This document shows positions 53,238-62,220 of a stretch of 64,000 bases of DNA, piece after piece. The position numbers and the translations under genes were made by a program. The first letter of the stretch is position 1, and every line of letters begins with the position of its first letter. The stretch lies in the NCBI GenBank assembly GCA_947494325.1, contig CANLUS010000004.1, positions 1 through 64,000 on the forward strand, given 5' to 3'. The stretch is from an uncultured Flavobacteriaceae bacterium. GTDB lineage: Bacteria; Bacteroidota; Bacteroidia; Flavobacteriales; Flavobacteriaceae. The notes under the pieces are model-generated. The model was not told the DNA's origin, searched no databases, and saw nothing but the letters and a program-made list of their open reading frames with translations.

Positions 53238-54635
53238 ATGAAATATAGAATCGAAAAAGATACTATGGGTATTGTAGAAGTACCCGCAGATAAATATTGG
53301 GGTGCACAAACTCAGCGCTCTCGAAACAATTTTAAAATTGGAGCACCTGCTTCGATGCCATTAGAAATAGTCTACGGTTTTGCATATTTAAAAAAGGCCG
53401 CGGCTTATACTAACTGTGAGCTGGGAGTACTAACAGAAGAGAAGCGAGATTTAATTGGAACTGTTTGTGACGAGATTCTTGATGGTCAACATGATGAGCA
53501 GTTTCCTTTGGTCATATGGCAAACCGGTTCGGGAACGCAGAGCAATATGAATGTCAATGAAGTGATTGCGAATCGTGCACACGAAATTGCAGGTAATGTT
53601 ATTGGAGAGGGAGAAAAAACAATTCAAGCGAATGACGATGTAAATAAGTCACAATCTTCTAATGACACGTTCCCTACAGGAATGCATATTGCATGTTATA
53701 AAATGATTGTAGAAGTTACCATTCCAGGTGTTCAAAAACTGAGAGATACCTTGTATCAAAAGTCTCAAGAATTTGCTAATGTGGTTAAAATAGGGAGAAC
53801 ACATCTCATGGATGCAACCCCATTAACCGTTGGACAAGAGTTTTCAGGATATGTATCGCAATTAGATCACGGTATCAGAGCCCTAAACAACACTTTAGAG
53901 CACCTTTCGGAATTAGCATTAGGAGGAACTGCGGTAGGAACAGGTTTAAATACACCCGCTGGCTATGATGTCTTAGTTGCAAAATATATTGCTCAATTTA
54001 CAGAGCTTCCGTTTAAAACTGCCGAGAATAAATTTGAAGCATTGGCAGCACATGACGCGATAGTTGAATCTCATGGGGCATTAAAACAATTAGCGGTGTC
54101 TCTCAATAAAATTACTAATGATATTCGGATGATGGCTTCTGGACCTCGATCGGGTATTGGTGAATTAATTATCCCAGCAAATGAACCTGGAAGTTCTATC
54201 ATGCCCGGTAAAGTAAATCCTACGCAAGTAGAAGCGATTACTATGGTTTGTGCCCAAGTAATGGGTAATGATGTTGCCATTACTGTTGGCGGCACTCAAG
54301 GTCATTATGAATTGAATGTTTTTAAACCGATGATGGCTGCAAATTTATTACAATCGGCTAGGTTAATAGGTGATGCTTGTATTTCTTTTAATGATAATTG
54401 TGCTGTGGGAATCGAACCAAATAAGAAAGTCATTAATGAATTACTAAATAATTCTTTAATGTTAGTAACGGCCTTGAATACCAAAATCGGATATTATAAA
54501 GCGGCTGAAATTGCCAATACCGCTCACGAAAATGGCACTACCCTCAAAGAAGAAGCGATACGACTTGGTTATGTTACAGAAGCGCAATATGACGAATGGG
54601 TGAAGCCAGAAGACATGACTGGAAGTCTGAAATAA
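53238..54635 (+). CDS. fumC: Fumarate hydratase, class II
   Basis: TCA-cycle enzyme of 465 residues that reversibly hydrates fumarate to malate without an Fe-S cluster. The family signature is [11 protein letters not shown]. Other active-site blocks are [27 protein letters not shown], and [12 protein letters not shown]. Length is normal. A TAACTTTA (one mismatch to the -7 element) lies at 53208-53215. Confidence 0.96.
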   Translation: MKYRIEKDTMGIVEVPADKYWGAQTQRSRNNFKIGAPASMPLEIVYGFAYLKKAAAYTNCELGVLTEEKRDLIGTVCDEILDGQHDEQFPLVIWQTGSGTQSNMNVNEVIANRAHEIAGNVIGEGEKTIQANDDVNKSQSSNDTFPTGMHIACYKMIVEVTIPGVQKLRDTLYQKSQEFANVVKIGRTHLMDATPLTVGQEFSGYVSQLDHGIRALNNTLEHLSELALGGTAVGTGLNTPAGYDVLVAKYIAQFTELPFKTAENKFEALAAHDAIVESHGALKQLAVSLNKITNDIRMMASGPRSGIGELIIPANEPGSSIMPGKVNPTQVEAITMVCAQVMGNDVAITVGGTQGHYELNVFKPMMAANLLQSARLIGDACISFNDNCAVGIEPNKKVINELLNNSLMLVTALNTKIGYYKAAEIANTAHENGTTLKEEAIRLGYVTEAQYDEWVKPEDMTGSLK

Positions 54636-54646
54636 ATAGTAAGTAT

Positions 54647-55189
54647 ATGTGCAATAGTTTCAATAAAAAGTTCCTGGACGAAGCTGCGAAAGCTCAAGAT
54701 TATAATAGTTCAGTATCAGATACAAATGAAAAGTTCATGAGTGAAGCTGTAAAAGCTGCTTTAAAAGGAATGGCTAATAATGAAGGCGGCCCATTTGGTT
54801 GTATTGTTGTTAAAAATGGAGAAATTGTTGGACGTGGCAATAACAAAGTCACCTCGACAAATGACCCTACCGCACATGCCGAAATTACAGCAATTAGAGA
54901 TGCTTGTAAGCGATTGAATGATTTTCAATTAGAAGATTGTATTATTTACACTTCGTGCGAACCTTGTCCGATGTGTCTTGGAGCCATTTATTGGGCAAGA
55001 CCAAAAAAAGTGTATTATGGTAGCAATCAGCAAGATGCAGCCGACATTGGTTTTGATGATGAATTTATTTACAAAGAAGTTCCGCTTCCTTATGACAAAC
55101 GTAGTATACCATTTGAACAATGTGCTCGTGACATTGCGTTAGAACCTTTTAAAAAATGGTCAGAAAAAGAAGATAAAATAGCATACTAA
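54647..55189 (+). CDS. Nucleoside/guanine deaminase
   Basis: Zinc deaminase of 180 residues of the GuaD branch. The catalytic HAE motif is THA-E (PTAHAEITAIRDAC) with the PCxxC zinc ligands in SCEPCPMCLGAIYWAR, and the FDDEFIYKE stretch fits guanine deaminase. I chose the ATG at 54647 because it follows the fumC stop; an earlier ATG at 54596 overlaps fumC. About 35 residues precede the domain proper, and their 33-nt core (54662-54694) resembles the stretch 63 bp further on (54725-54757). Confidence 0.87.
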   Translation: MCNSFNKKFLDEAAKAQDYNSSVSDTNEKFMSEAVKAALKGMANNEGGPFGCIVVKNGEIVGRGNNKVTSTNDPTAHAEITAIRDACKRLNDFQLEDCIIYTSCEPCPMCLGAIYWARPKKVYYGSNQQDAADIGFDDEFIYKEVPLPYDKRSIPFEQCARDIALEPFKKWSEKEDKIAY

Positions 55190-55545
55190 AATTGTCGCCA
55201 AGGGATATCCCTTAGATCATAAATTCTAGGAAAATACTTATATAAGTCTATATTTTTGTACGATTCGTAAGAATAACTAGATGCCGATCTTCCAATGTTT
55301 CGTACATCCAAACTAAAATTTCCATTTCTGATGCTTTCTTGGTCAAAGATCAAAAATTTGTAATTAGTAAGTTTCAAAGTTGTTGCAAACGGTTTTTTAT
55401 AAGTAGCTATTTCCGAATCCTTCATCAATTCGGTAAAAATACTTACAGGTACTTCAGAAGTTACGATGGTTTTGGCTTTCTCTTGTGCAAAAAGTGTAAA
55501 ACTAACTAAGAAGCAACAATAATAAATTCCTTTTTTTATCATCAT
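55186..55545 (-). CDS. Hypothetical exported protein
   Basis: Protein of 119 residues with a probable signal peptide (about 1-20, ending TLFAQ). The mature part is short, aromatic-rich at the end (YKYFPRIYDLRDIPWRQF), and shows no family I can name. Its stop interlocks with that of the deaminase over 4 bp (CTAA). Confidence 0.6.
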   Translation of the reverse strand: MMIKKGIYYCCFLVSFTLFAQEKAKTIVTSEVPVSIFTELMKDSEIATYKKPFATTLKLTNYKFLIFDQESIRNGNFSLDVRNIGRSASSYSYESYKNIDLYKYFPRIYDLRDIPWRQF

Positions 55546-55565
55546 AAGATAAAGGTACTAAAATA

Positions 55566-55745
55566 TTACAACTCCAAGCTCCTTCCACTACTCATCATTT
55601 TTAAATGATCTAAATAGTTTTGGTATTCTTCTATTTTAGAGAGGCTATTTTTGCATTTCTTGTAGGGTGAAAAGCGTTTTTTTCTTTTTCTCTTTTTCGT
55701 TTTTTGTTCTGTAGGGTCAAAGGTTTTTTCCATGTTTAGCGACAT
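55566..55745 (-). CDS. Small basic protein, 59 residues, tentative
   Basis: ATG at 55745, TAA at 55566-55568, with a second ATG four codons in. The protein is highly basic in the middle (KTKKRKRKKRFSPYKKCK) and has a helical end (KIEEYQNYLDHLKMM). It fills an otherwise empty 180-bp gap. It could be nucleic-acid-binding or chance coding; no homologue is known to me. Confidence 0.4.
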   Translation of the reverse strand: MSLNMEKTFDPTEQKTKKRKRKKRFSPYKKCKNSLSKIEEYQNYLDHLKMMSSGRSLEL

Positions 55746-55779
55746 TTAGTACCCTTCAATAACGCTAACATCTTTTAAT

Positions 55780-56298
55780 TTATTGCAAATATCTTTCTTT
55801 AAGCACCTTTATATGATGTAAAGCATGTCCAGAAATTATATATCCTGCAGCCCTGACCGACATATCTGAATCACTTGCTTTACCTATTCGCATAAGAGTC
55901 TCATTATCAAAACTTTTAAATAATAAAATACTCGATTTCCGTACCAACGTAAACTCTTCCAACAATTCAGAAAAATCCCTAGAATTCGCATCCGCAGCCC
56001 TATTAAATTCGTCTTGATCAAAGCCTGCTAGGTTGATCGTATCTTTTCTCGCAAAACGCAAAGATCGATAGGCAAACACACGTTCCGTATCAATGATATG
56101 CTGTATTAATTCTTTTATAGTCCATTTATCTTCGGCATATTTATAGGTCTGTTTTGTTTTGGGTATTGATTTTAGCGTATTTATTATTTCTTCTAAAGAG
56201 TCGCTCATATTCTTAAAAACTCCTTTTCCATTTTCAACCAATGCTAAGATATATTGCTCATAATAAGGGTTATATTCGTTCTCGTTTAATTGTAACAT
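55780..56298 (-). CDS. DinB-family protein
   Basis: Protein of 172 residues of the four-helix DinB/YfiT-like fold. The metal-binding histidines are visible in LIQHIIDTERVFAYR and HALHHIKVLKERYL. The ATG at 56298 (MLQLNENEYNPYYEQYI) fits the family; an in-frame ATG at 56343 would overlap the start of hutI. Function uncertain; many members are thiol transferases or damage-linked. Confidence 0.87.
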   Translation of the reverse strand: MLQLNENEYNPYYEQYILALVENGKGVFKNMSDSLEEIINTLKSIPKTKQTYKYAEDKWTIKELIQHIIDTERVFAYRSLRFARKDTINLAGFDQDEFNRAADANSRDFSELLEEFTLVRKSSILLFKSFDNETLMRIGKASDSDMSVRAAGYIISGHALHHIKVLKERYLQ

Positions 56299-56333
56299 AT
56301 TTCGATTATATTTACTACGAATATAAGTCTTAA

Positions 56334-57569
56334 ATGCGAACACTCATAAAAAATATAAAGGAGTTACTACAGATACGCGACGCTTCTGTAAAGCAAGTTT
56401 CTGGTACCGATATGAAGGAACTTCCAACCATAAAAAATGCCTATCTTTTAATTGAAAATGATCTTATTGCTGATTTCGGTTCTATGACCAATCTTCAAGA
56501 TTATGAAGTCGATACCATTCTTGATGCCGCGAATAAGATTGTGCTACCTGCATGGTGCGACAGCCATACACATATTGTCTACGCCGGCAATCGGGAAAAC
56601 GAATTCGTTGATAGAATTAATGGTCTTACATATGAAGAAATTGCCGCCAACGGTGGAGGTATATTAAATTCGGCAAAAAAACTACAAGAAACATCCGAAG
56701 AAGAATTATATGAACAGTCTGTGAAGAGATTAGAAGAAATTATGCTGCTTGGTACAGGTGCTGTTGAAATTAAGTCTGGATATGGTCTCACTCTCGAAGC
56801 TGAATTAAAAATGCTCCGCGTAATTAAGCGATTATCTCAAAATTATCCCATCGAAATAAAAGCTACTTTTCTTGGCGCACACGCTTTTCCAAAAAAATTT
56901 GATACAAATAAAGAAGCCTATATCAACCTTATTATTAATGAAATGCTCCCAAAAATAGCAAAGGAAAAACTGGCCGATTTTGTTGATGTGTTCTGTGAGA
57001 CGAACTATTTCAGTGTAGCGCAAACGGATACTATATTAAATGCAGCTCGACAACATGGCCTGATACCAAAAATTCATGTAAATCAATTTACCTCCATTGG
57101 AGGAGTTCAAATTGGGGTTGAACATAATGCGTTATCTGTAGATCATTTAGAAATAATAAATGAAGGTGACATCAACTCCTTAAAAGAGTCTCAAACAATG
57201 CCCGTGGCACTCCCATCTTGTTCTTATTTTCTTGGTATACCTTATACTCCAGCACGACAACTCATGGATAATGGTTTACCTATGGCATTGGCTTCTGATT
57301 ATAATCCAGGTTCAACGCCTAGCGGAAATATGAATTTTGTTGTGAGCACTGCTTGTATAAAAATGAAAATGACCCCAGAAGAAGCCATCAATGCAGCCAC
57401 CATTAACGGGGCCTATGCCATGAACATTGCAACGACCCATGGAAGTATTACGAAAGGCAAAAAAGCGAATCTAATCATTACCAAAGACATTCCGTCTTAC
57501 GGATTTTTACCTTATGCTTTTGGTAGCAATCTAATTGACCAAGTGGTCATCAATGGTGCAATAGTTTAA
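56334..57569 (+). CDS. hutI: Imidazolonepropionase
   Basis: Zinc or iron amidohydrolase of 411 residues that opens the imidazolone ring in histidine breakdown, giving formiminoglutamate. The HxH metal pair is DSHTHIVYAG, preceded by the LPAWCDSHTH pattern of the family. Later blocks include GAHAFP, VDHLEII and ALASDYNPGST. It is divergent from the DinB gene, with only about 35 bp between, and is 890 bp from ftcD, the next histidine enzyme. Confidence 0.95.
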   Translation: MRTLIKNIKELLQIRDASVKQVSGTDMKELPTIKNAYLLIENDLIADFGSMTNLQDYEVDTILDAANKIVLPAWCDSHTHIVYAGNRENEFVDRINGLTYEEIAANGGGILNSAKKLQETSEEELYEQSVKRLEEIMLLGTGAVEIKSGYGLTLEAELKMLRVIKRLSQNYPIEIKATFLGAHAFPKKFDTNKEAYINLIINEMLPKIAKEKLADFVDVFCETNYFSVAQTDTILNAARQHGLIPKIHVNQFTSIGGVQIGVEHNALSVDHLEIINEGDINSLKESQTMPVALPSCSYFLGIPYTPARQLMDNGLPMALASDYNPGSTPSGNMNFVVSTACIKMKMTPEEAINAATINGAYAMNIATTHGSITKGKKANLIITKDIPSYGFLPYAFGSNLIDQVVINGAIV

Positions 57570-57591
57570 ACTGGCCATATATCTTAAAAAT

Positions 57592-57621
57592 AAAAAAGAG
57601 AGGCAAAATGCCTCTCTTTTT
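57592..57621. terminator. Bidirectional Rho-independent terminator
   Basis: GAGAGGC (57598-57604) pairs with GCCTCTC (57610-57616) across an AAAAT loop, extended by A-T pairs and flanked by A and T runs. It lies between hutI and the convergent FKBP gene. Confidence 0.9.
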
Positions 57622-57642
57622 AAAATTTAAAAAGTTAAAAAA

Positions 57643-58338
57643 TTATTCAATGATCTCTAGTATTTCAACTTCAAATACAAGTGCCTCATAAGGTCTAATC
57701 GGTCCACCTGGGCGTGGATTTGCGCCATACGCTAAATCAGAAGGGATAAAGAACTTATATTTAGAACCAACATTCATTAATAATAATCCCTCTGTAAATC
57801 CTTTTACAAACTGATTTGCTAACAACTCTACCGGCTTACCTTTATCAACCGAACTGTCAAATACTTTACCATCAGTCGAAGTTCCGTGATAATGTAATTT
57901 TAGTTTAGAAGTTGGTTGTGGTTTGCTCCCGGTACCTTCTGTTATAACACTGTATTGTAATCCACTTGCTGTTGTTTTCACACCTTCCTTAGTAGCGTTA
58001 TCAGCTAAAAAATCTTCGCCGGCTTTTTTTAATTCAGCAAATTGCGCCAATTGTTCTTCCTCCTGTCTCTTTCTAAAAAAAGAATTCAATATGGTTGCCA
58101 TTTCTTGATTATCCATTAAAATATCGGTCGAATCAATTCCATTTTTAAAGCCTTGAACAAACAACTCTTGATCAATATCCTCAAAATTTCCTCTAATTTG
58201 ATTCGCCATACTTAATCCTACAGCATAACTCACAGAATCTATTTCGCTCGTTAGTTCCTTTTTAGAAACATTTGAATTACCACATGAGGCAATTGTTATG
58301 AACAAAACGACTATAATACAACTCTTTAATATCCTCAT
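57643..58338 (-). CDS. FKBP-type peptidyl-prolyl isomerase lipoprotein
   Basis: Protein of 231 residues with a lipoprotein leader (lipobox TIASC, Cys at about residue 19). An FKBP_N dimerisation/coiled-coil part spans about 30-115 and an FKBP_C domain about 125-231 (KLKLHYHGTSTDGKVFDSS, FIPSDLAYG). It is probably a periplasmic chaperone of Mip/FkpA type anchored to a membrane. Placed between the two histidine-catabolism genes on the other strand. Confidence 0.92.
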   Translation of the reverse strand: MRILKSCIIVVLFITIASCGNSNVSKKELTSEIDSVSYAVGLSMANQIRGNFEDIDQELFVQGFKNGIDSTDILMDNQEMATILNSFFRKRQEEEQLAQFAELKKAGEDFLADNATKEGVKTTASGLQYSVITEGTGSKPQPTSKLKLHYHGTSTDGKVFDSSVDKGKPVELLANQFVKGFTEGLLLMNVGSKYKFFIPSDLAYGANPRPGGPIRPYEALVFEVEILEIIE

Positions 58339-58458
58339 TTTTTTATGTTATTTATAATGAGCGCCAAAAGTAGTAAATTATTATGGTTTTTTTTTGAATA
58401 AAAAAGACACATTATAGAAAACAATTTTAAATTTGAATACAATTTTGAACCAAACATT

Positions 58459-60150
58459 ATGCAGAAGCAACTCATAGAATGTGTACCAAATATAAGTGAA
58501 GGTAGTGACGCCTTAAAAATTAAGGAAATTGCGCAAACTGTTGAAACCGTCGAAGGCGTTAAACTTCTTGATATTGATCCAGGAAAGGCTACGAATAGAA
58601 CTGTGATCACCTTTGTTGGTGAGCCTAAACTCGTTATTGAAGCGGCTTTTAGATTGATAAAAAAAGCTTCGGAGTTAATTGATATGAGCAAACATTCTGG
58701 CGAACATCCGCGTTTTGGTGCTACCGATGTTTGTCCACTTGTCCCAATTTCCGGAATTACACTAGAAGAAACAGCTGTTTATGCACATGAGTTAGGTGAA
58801 CGCGTTGGCAAAGAACTAGGTATTCCTGGTTACTTTTATGAATACGCTGCTAAGAAAGAAGAGCGTAAAAATTTAGCAAATTGTCGATCGGGCGAATACG
58901 AAGGCTTATCGAAAAAATTAGTTGATAAGAATTGGCGACCTGATTTTGGACCAGCAGCATTCAATAACGACGTTGTTAAAACCGGTGCTATTGCCATTTC
59001 TGCTCGAGACTTTTTAATTGCCTATAATGTAAATCTCAACACCACCTCTACGCGACGAGCGAATTCGATTGCTTTTGATATTCGTGAGGCTGGACGTGTA
59101 AAACGCGAAGGTAATCCGATTACTGGAAAAAAAGTCCTAGATAAAAACGGTGAAGCTGTTCGGATTCCTGGTAAGTTAAAAGCGGTAAAAGGGATAGGTT
59201 GGTATATAGAAGAATATGGAATCGCTCAAATTTCTTATAATTTGACTAACATTTCTATTACTTCGATGCATGAAGCGTTCGATGAAAGTTGTAAAGCGGC
59301 TCTAAAACGAGGCTTGCGTGTAACTGGATCTGAACTTGTTGGATTAGTTCCTTTAAAAGCTATGTTGGATGCAGCTGATTTCTTTCTTTCAAAACAACAA
59401 CGCTCGTTGGGTATCGCTGAAAGTGAAAAGGTAAAAATAGCAATCAAGTCTTTAGGTCTCGATGATTTGAAACCTTTTAATCCTGAAGAGAAAATAATAG
59501 AGTACCTTCTGGAAACAAATGAAACCAAACTCATAGATCTTAAACTCGACGCATTCGCAGACGAAACAGCGGGAGAATCACCTGCCCCTGGCGGGGGATC
59601 GATTGCAGCTTATGTAGGAGCCTTAGGTGTTTCATTAGGTACAATGGTGGCAAATCTGTCGGCGCACAAAGCCGGATGGGATGAACAATGGGAGTTCTAT
59701 TCAAAATGGGCGGAAAAAGGACAAGTTTATAAAAATAAACTACTTTTTTTAGTAGATGAAGACACGAATGCATTTAATAAAATTATAGAAGGTTTTAGAA
59801 TGCCAAAATCAACTGAAGCAGAAAAGGAATCGAGAAAGCAATCCATTGAAAATGCCACAAAATATGCTACCGAAATACCTTATGAAGTTATGCAAACTGC
59901 TCACAACTCTATGGAGGTGATGCTTGCCATGGCAAAAGAAGGTCTTCAGAGTTCACTCTCAGATGCTGGTGTTGGTGCACTGTGCGCTCGAACCGCTGTG
60001 ATCGGAGCGTATTTCAATGTTCGAATAAATGCGAAAGATATTAAGGATCGTGATTTTGCAGAGACTATCTTAGCCAAAGCTCGTAAAATCTATGATTCTA
60101 CAATTATTAAAGAAAAAGAAATTATTTCCATTATAGATAGTAAAATGTAA
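58459..60150 (+). CDS. ftcD: Glutamate formimidoyltransferase / formimidoyl-THF cyclodeaminase
   Basis: Bifunctional enzyme of 563 residues. The formiminotransferase half spans about residues 1-300 (ECVPNISEGSD, HSGEHPRFGATDVCPLVP). The cyclodeaminase half spans about 340-540 (ESPAPGGGSIAAYVGALG). It takes the formimino group from formiminoglutamate to THF and then releases ammonia, the last histidine step. With hutI in the window this gives part of the hut route; hutH and hutU are not seen. Confidence 0.95.
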   Translation: MQKQLIECVPNISEGSDALKIKEIAQTVETVEGVKLLDIDPGKATNRTVITFVGEPKLVIEAAFRLIKKASELIDMSKHSGEHPRFGATDVCPLVPISGITLEETAVYAHELGERVGKELGIPGYFYEYAAKKEERKNLANCRSGEYEGLSKKLVDKNWRPDFGPAAFNNDVVKTGAIAISARDFLIAYNVNLNTTSTRRANSIAFDIREAGRVKREGNPITGKKVLDKNGEAVRIPGKLKAVKGIGWYIEEYGIAQISYNLTNISITSMHEAFDESCKAALKRGLRVTGSELVGLVPLKAMLDAADFFLSKQQRSLGIAESEKVKIAIKSLGLDDLKPFNPEEKIIEYLLETNETKLIDLKLDAFADETAGESPAPGGGSIAAYVGALGVSLGTMVANLSAHKAGWDEQWEFYSKWAEKGQVYKNKLLFLVDEDTNAFNKIIEGFRMPKSTEAEKESRKQSIENATKYATEIPYEVMQTAHNSMEVMLAMAKEGLQSSLSDAGVGALCARTAVIGAYFNVRINAKDIKDRDFAETILAKARKIYDSTIIKEKEIISIIDSKM

Positions 60151-60219
60151 ATTTTCATTCGTCATTTGGATATTTGTAACATAGTTTATATTTTTACATA
60201 AGTATTTATATAAATAATT

Positions 60220-60705
60220 ATGGGAGATTCATTGATACAATATCAAGAATTAGCATTAGGTTCACGACTCAAACGCCTGAGTGATAGTTTAATGAAAGAA
60301 GTAGCGAAAATCTATCAAGATCTCGCTATCGATTTCGATCCTTATCATATGCCTGTTTTTAAACTTATAAGCGAGCAAGATGGATTAACTATTGGAGAAA
60401 TAAGCAATTTATTAAATGTAACACAACCGGCCGTAACTCAATACATTAACGTTCTTGAACGCAAACAATTGATTCTATCTAACATCGGAAAAATTGATAA
60501 GCGTAAGAAAAAAGTGAGCCTATCAACCGTCGGGACATCAATGTTACAAGAATTAAGACCGGTTTGGAAGATCATTGATGCCGAACTAAAATTATTAACT
60601 CATAATACTTCTAATAAAACCTTATTAGAGCATATTACCTTTGTTGAGAACGAAACGAATAAGGAATGCTTAAGTAAAAGAATTTTAGCCAAAATAAAAG
60701 TATGA
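60220..60705 (+). CDS. MarR-family transcriptional regulator
   Basis: Cytoplasmic protein of 161 residues with a central winged helix (DGLTIGEISNLLNVTQPAVTQYINVLERKQLI) and a basic wing (KIDKRKKKVSLS). Flanking helices suit a dimer. It is coupled to the following acetyltransferase gene by a 4-bp overlap (ATGA). It might control that gene; the ligand is unknown. Confidence 0.85.
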   Translation: MGDSLIQYQELALGSRLKRLSDSLMKEVAKIYQDLAIDFDPYHMPVFKLISEQDGLTIGEISNLLNVTQPAVTQYINVLERKQLILSNIGKIDKRKKKVSLSTVGTSMLQELRPVWKIIDAELKLLTHNTSNKTLLEHITFVENETNKECLSKRILAKIKV

Positions 60706-61166
60706 ATAATCCAACTACTATAGTCGCGTATAAAGATCAATATAGTCAAGCCTTTCACGATCTGAATATTGAATGGTTAGAATCATATTTCTATGCTGAA
60801 GATCATGATAAAGAGGTATTAGAAAACCCTAAGTCTTATATTATTGAAAATGGAGGCTTCATCTTTTTTGCATTGCACAAAGGCCAAATTGCGGGTACAG
60901 TCGCTTTAATAAATGAACCTGAAGGATATGAGTTAAGTAAAATGGCTGTTTCTCCTGATTTTCAAGGATTAAAGATAGGACAACGCCTGATGGAACACTG
61001 TATTGATTTTGCAAAAAATAAGGGCTGGAGAGAACTCCTACTCTACTCTAATACAAAATTAGAAAATGCGATTTATATTTATAAAAAATACGGATTTAAA
61101 GAAATAGCGCTCGGGAAAGACAATCCGTATACTCGAAGTAATATTAAAATGCTCTTGAAATTTTAA
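60702..61166 (+). CDS. GNAT-family N-acetyltransferase
   Basis: Acetyltransferase of 154 residues. The acetyl-CoA loop is FQGLKIGQRLMEH, and the family strand is LSKMAVSPDF before it. The C-terminal block is NAIYIYKKYGFKEI. The substrate is unknown. It forms a unit with the upstream MarR gene; the stop interlocks with that of aroQ. Confidence 0.88.
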   Translation: MNNPTTIVAYKDQYSQAFHDLNIEWLESYFYAEDHDKEVLENPKSYIIENGGFIFFALHKGQIAGTVALINEPEGYELSKMAVSPDFQGLKIGQRLMEHCIDFAKNKGWRELLLYSNTKLENAIYIYKKYGFKEIALGKDNPYTRSNIKMLLKF

Positions 61167-61585
61167 TTCTTTAAAAACGAACGAATAGCTAGGTCATAAC
61201 CTATCAAACCCATCCCTATAATGATACCATTGGCATTTGGAGAAACATAAGAATGATGTCTAAATTCTTCACGTGCATAAACATTAGAAATATGCACTTC
61301 AATAACTGCTGTTTTAATTGCTTTTACGGCATCTCCTATACCAATAGACGTATGTGTGTAGGCGCCAGCATTTAAAACAATGCCATCATGATCAAAGCCA
61401 ACTTCGTGCAATTTATCAATGATTTCACCTTCAATATTCGATTGAAAATAAGACAGTTCTAGATCAGGGTACTTGTTTGTTAAACTCTGAAAATATGATT
61501 CGAATGTCAACCCTCCATAGATCTCAGGTTCACGCTTACCTAGCAAATTTAAATTTGGCCCATTAATTATTGTTACCTTTTTCAT
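61163..61585 (-). CDS. aroQ: 3-dehydroquinate dehydratase, type II
   Basis: Shikimate-pathway enzyme of 140 residues. Blocks visible in order are NGPNLNLLGKREPEIYG (with the catalytic Tyr), NAGAYTHTSIGIGDA, EVHISNVYAREEFRHHSY and GIIIGMGLIGY. It makes 3-dehydroshikimate. Convergent with the acetyltransferase gene. Confidence 0.95.
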   Translation of the reverse strand: MKKVTIINGPNLNLLGKREPEIYGGLTFESYFQSLTNKYPDLELSYFQSNIEGEIIDKLHEVGFDHDGIVLNAGAYTHTSIGIGDAVKAIKTAVIEVHISNVYAREEFRHHSYVSPNANGIIIGMGLIGYDLAIRSFLKN

Positions 61586-61683
61586 ATCCAGTTAGCTTAA
61601 TCCTATATTATATCCTTAAAGAAAAATAAAAATATATATATTCGCTCGATTATTTATTAAATCAATCATTAAAATTTTAATTT

Positions 61684-62157
61684 ATGAAAAAAACATGCTT
61701 ACTAATTATTGCCATCTTTGCTTTTTCTTTTGTTAATGCTCAAGAGCAGGCGGTAAAAGCGAATCCCATTGGGCTTGCCTTCGGAGTCGCAAATGCTGGC
61801 TATGAGTTTACAATTAAAGATGCCCAAACACTCACGGTGTCAGGCTTATATTATAATGTTTCTGACATTTCTGGTTTTGGTATTGGAGCTGAATATAGAT
61901 TTTATTTTTCTAGAAAAGAAGCTTTAAGAGGGTGGCATGCGGGCCCAACTGCTGGTTATTTTTCGCTGTCTGATGATTTTGATAATTCTGCCGGGTTTTT
62001 TAATATTGGAGGTGAAATTGGTCACCAATGGATTTTAAAAGAGCACTTCCTCATAGATACATTTGCAAGTGTCGCTTTTCTTGCAGGAAGTTCCGATAGT
62101 TTTAGTGTTAGCTCGGCTGCAATTGGCATAGGTGTTTCACTTGGATATGCTTGGTAA
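61684..62157 (+). CDS. Small outer-membrane protein, beta-rich
   Basis: Protein of 157 residues with a signal peptide ending FVNAQ (about 19). Alternating, Gly- and aromatic-rich strands (GFGIGAEYRFYFSRKEALRGWHAG, AIGIGVSLGYAW) fit a short outer-membrane barrel. No named family is certain. First of four barrel genes that close the window. Confidence 0.72.
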   Translation: MKKTCLLIIAIFAFSFVNAQEQAVKANPIGLAFGVANAGYEFTIKDAQTLTVSGLYYNVSDISGFGIGAEYRFYFSRKEALRGWHAGPTAGYFSLSDDFDNSAGFFNIGGEIGHQWILKEHFLIDTFASVAFLAGSSDSFSVSSAAIGIGVSLGYAW

Positions 62158-62171
62158 TATATATTAGTTCA

Positions 62172-62202
62172 TAAAAAAAGCGGCTTAATTGCCGCTTTTT
62201 TT
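62172..62202. terminator. Bidirectional Rho-independent terminator
   Basis: AAAAAGCGGC (62175-62184) pairs with GCCGCTTTTT (62191-62200) across a 6-nt loop, in the 63-bp gap between two convergent barrel genes. Confidence 0.92.
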
Positions 62203-62220
62203 ATGTTTTATATTGAATGA

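Noticed and set aside
56299-56343. An N-terminal extension of the DinB protein from the ATG at 56343
   Set aside because: It would overlap the start of hutI, and the 15 added residues do not fit the family.
58335-58691. A 118-codon minus-strand frame upstream of the FKBP gene
   Set aside because: Most of it is antisense to ftcD, and the remainder overlaps the FKBP promoter region.
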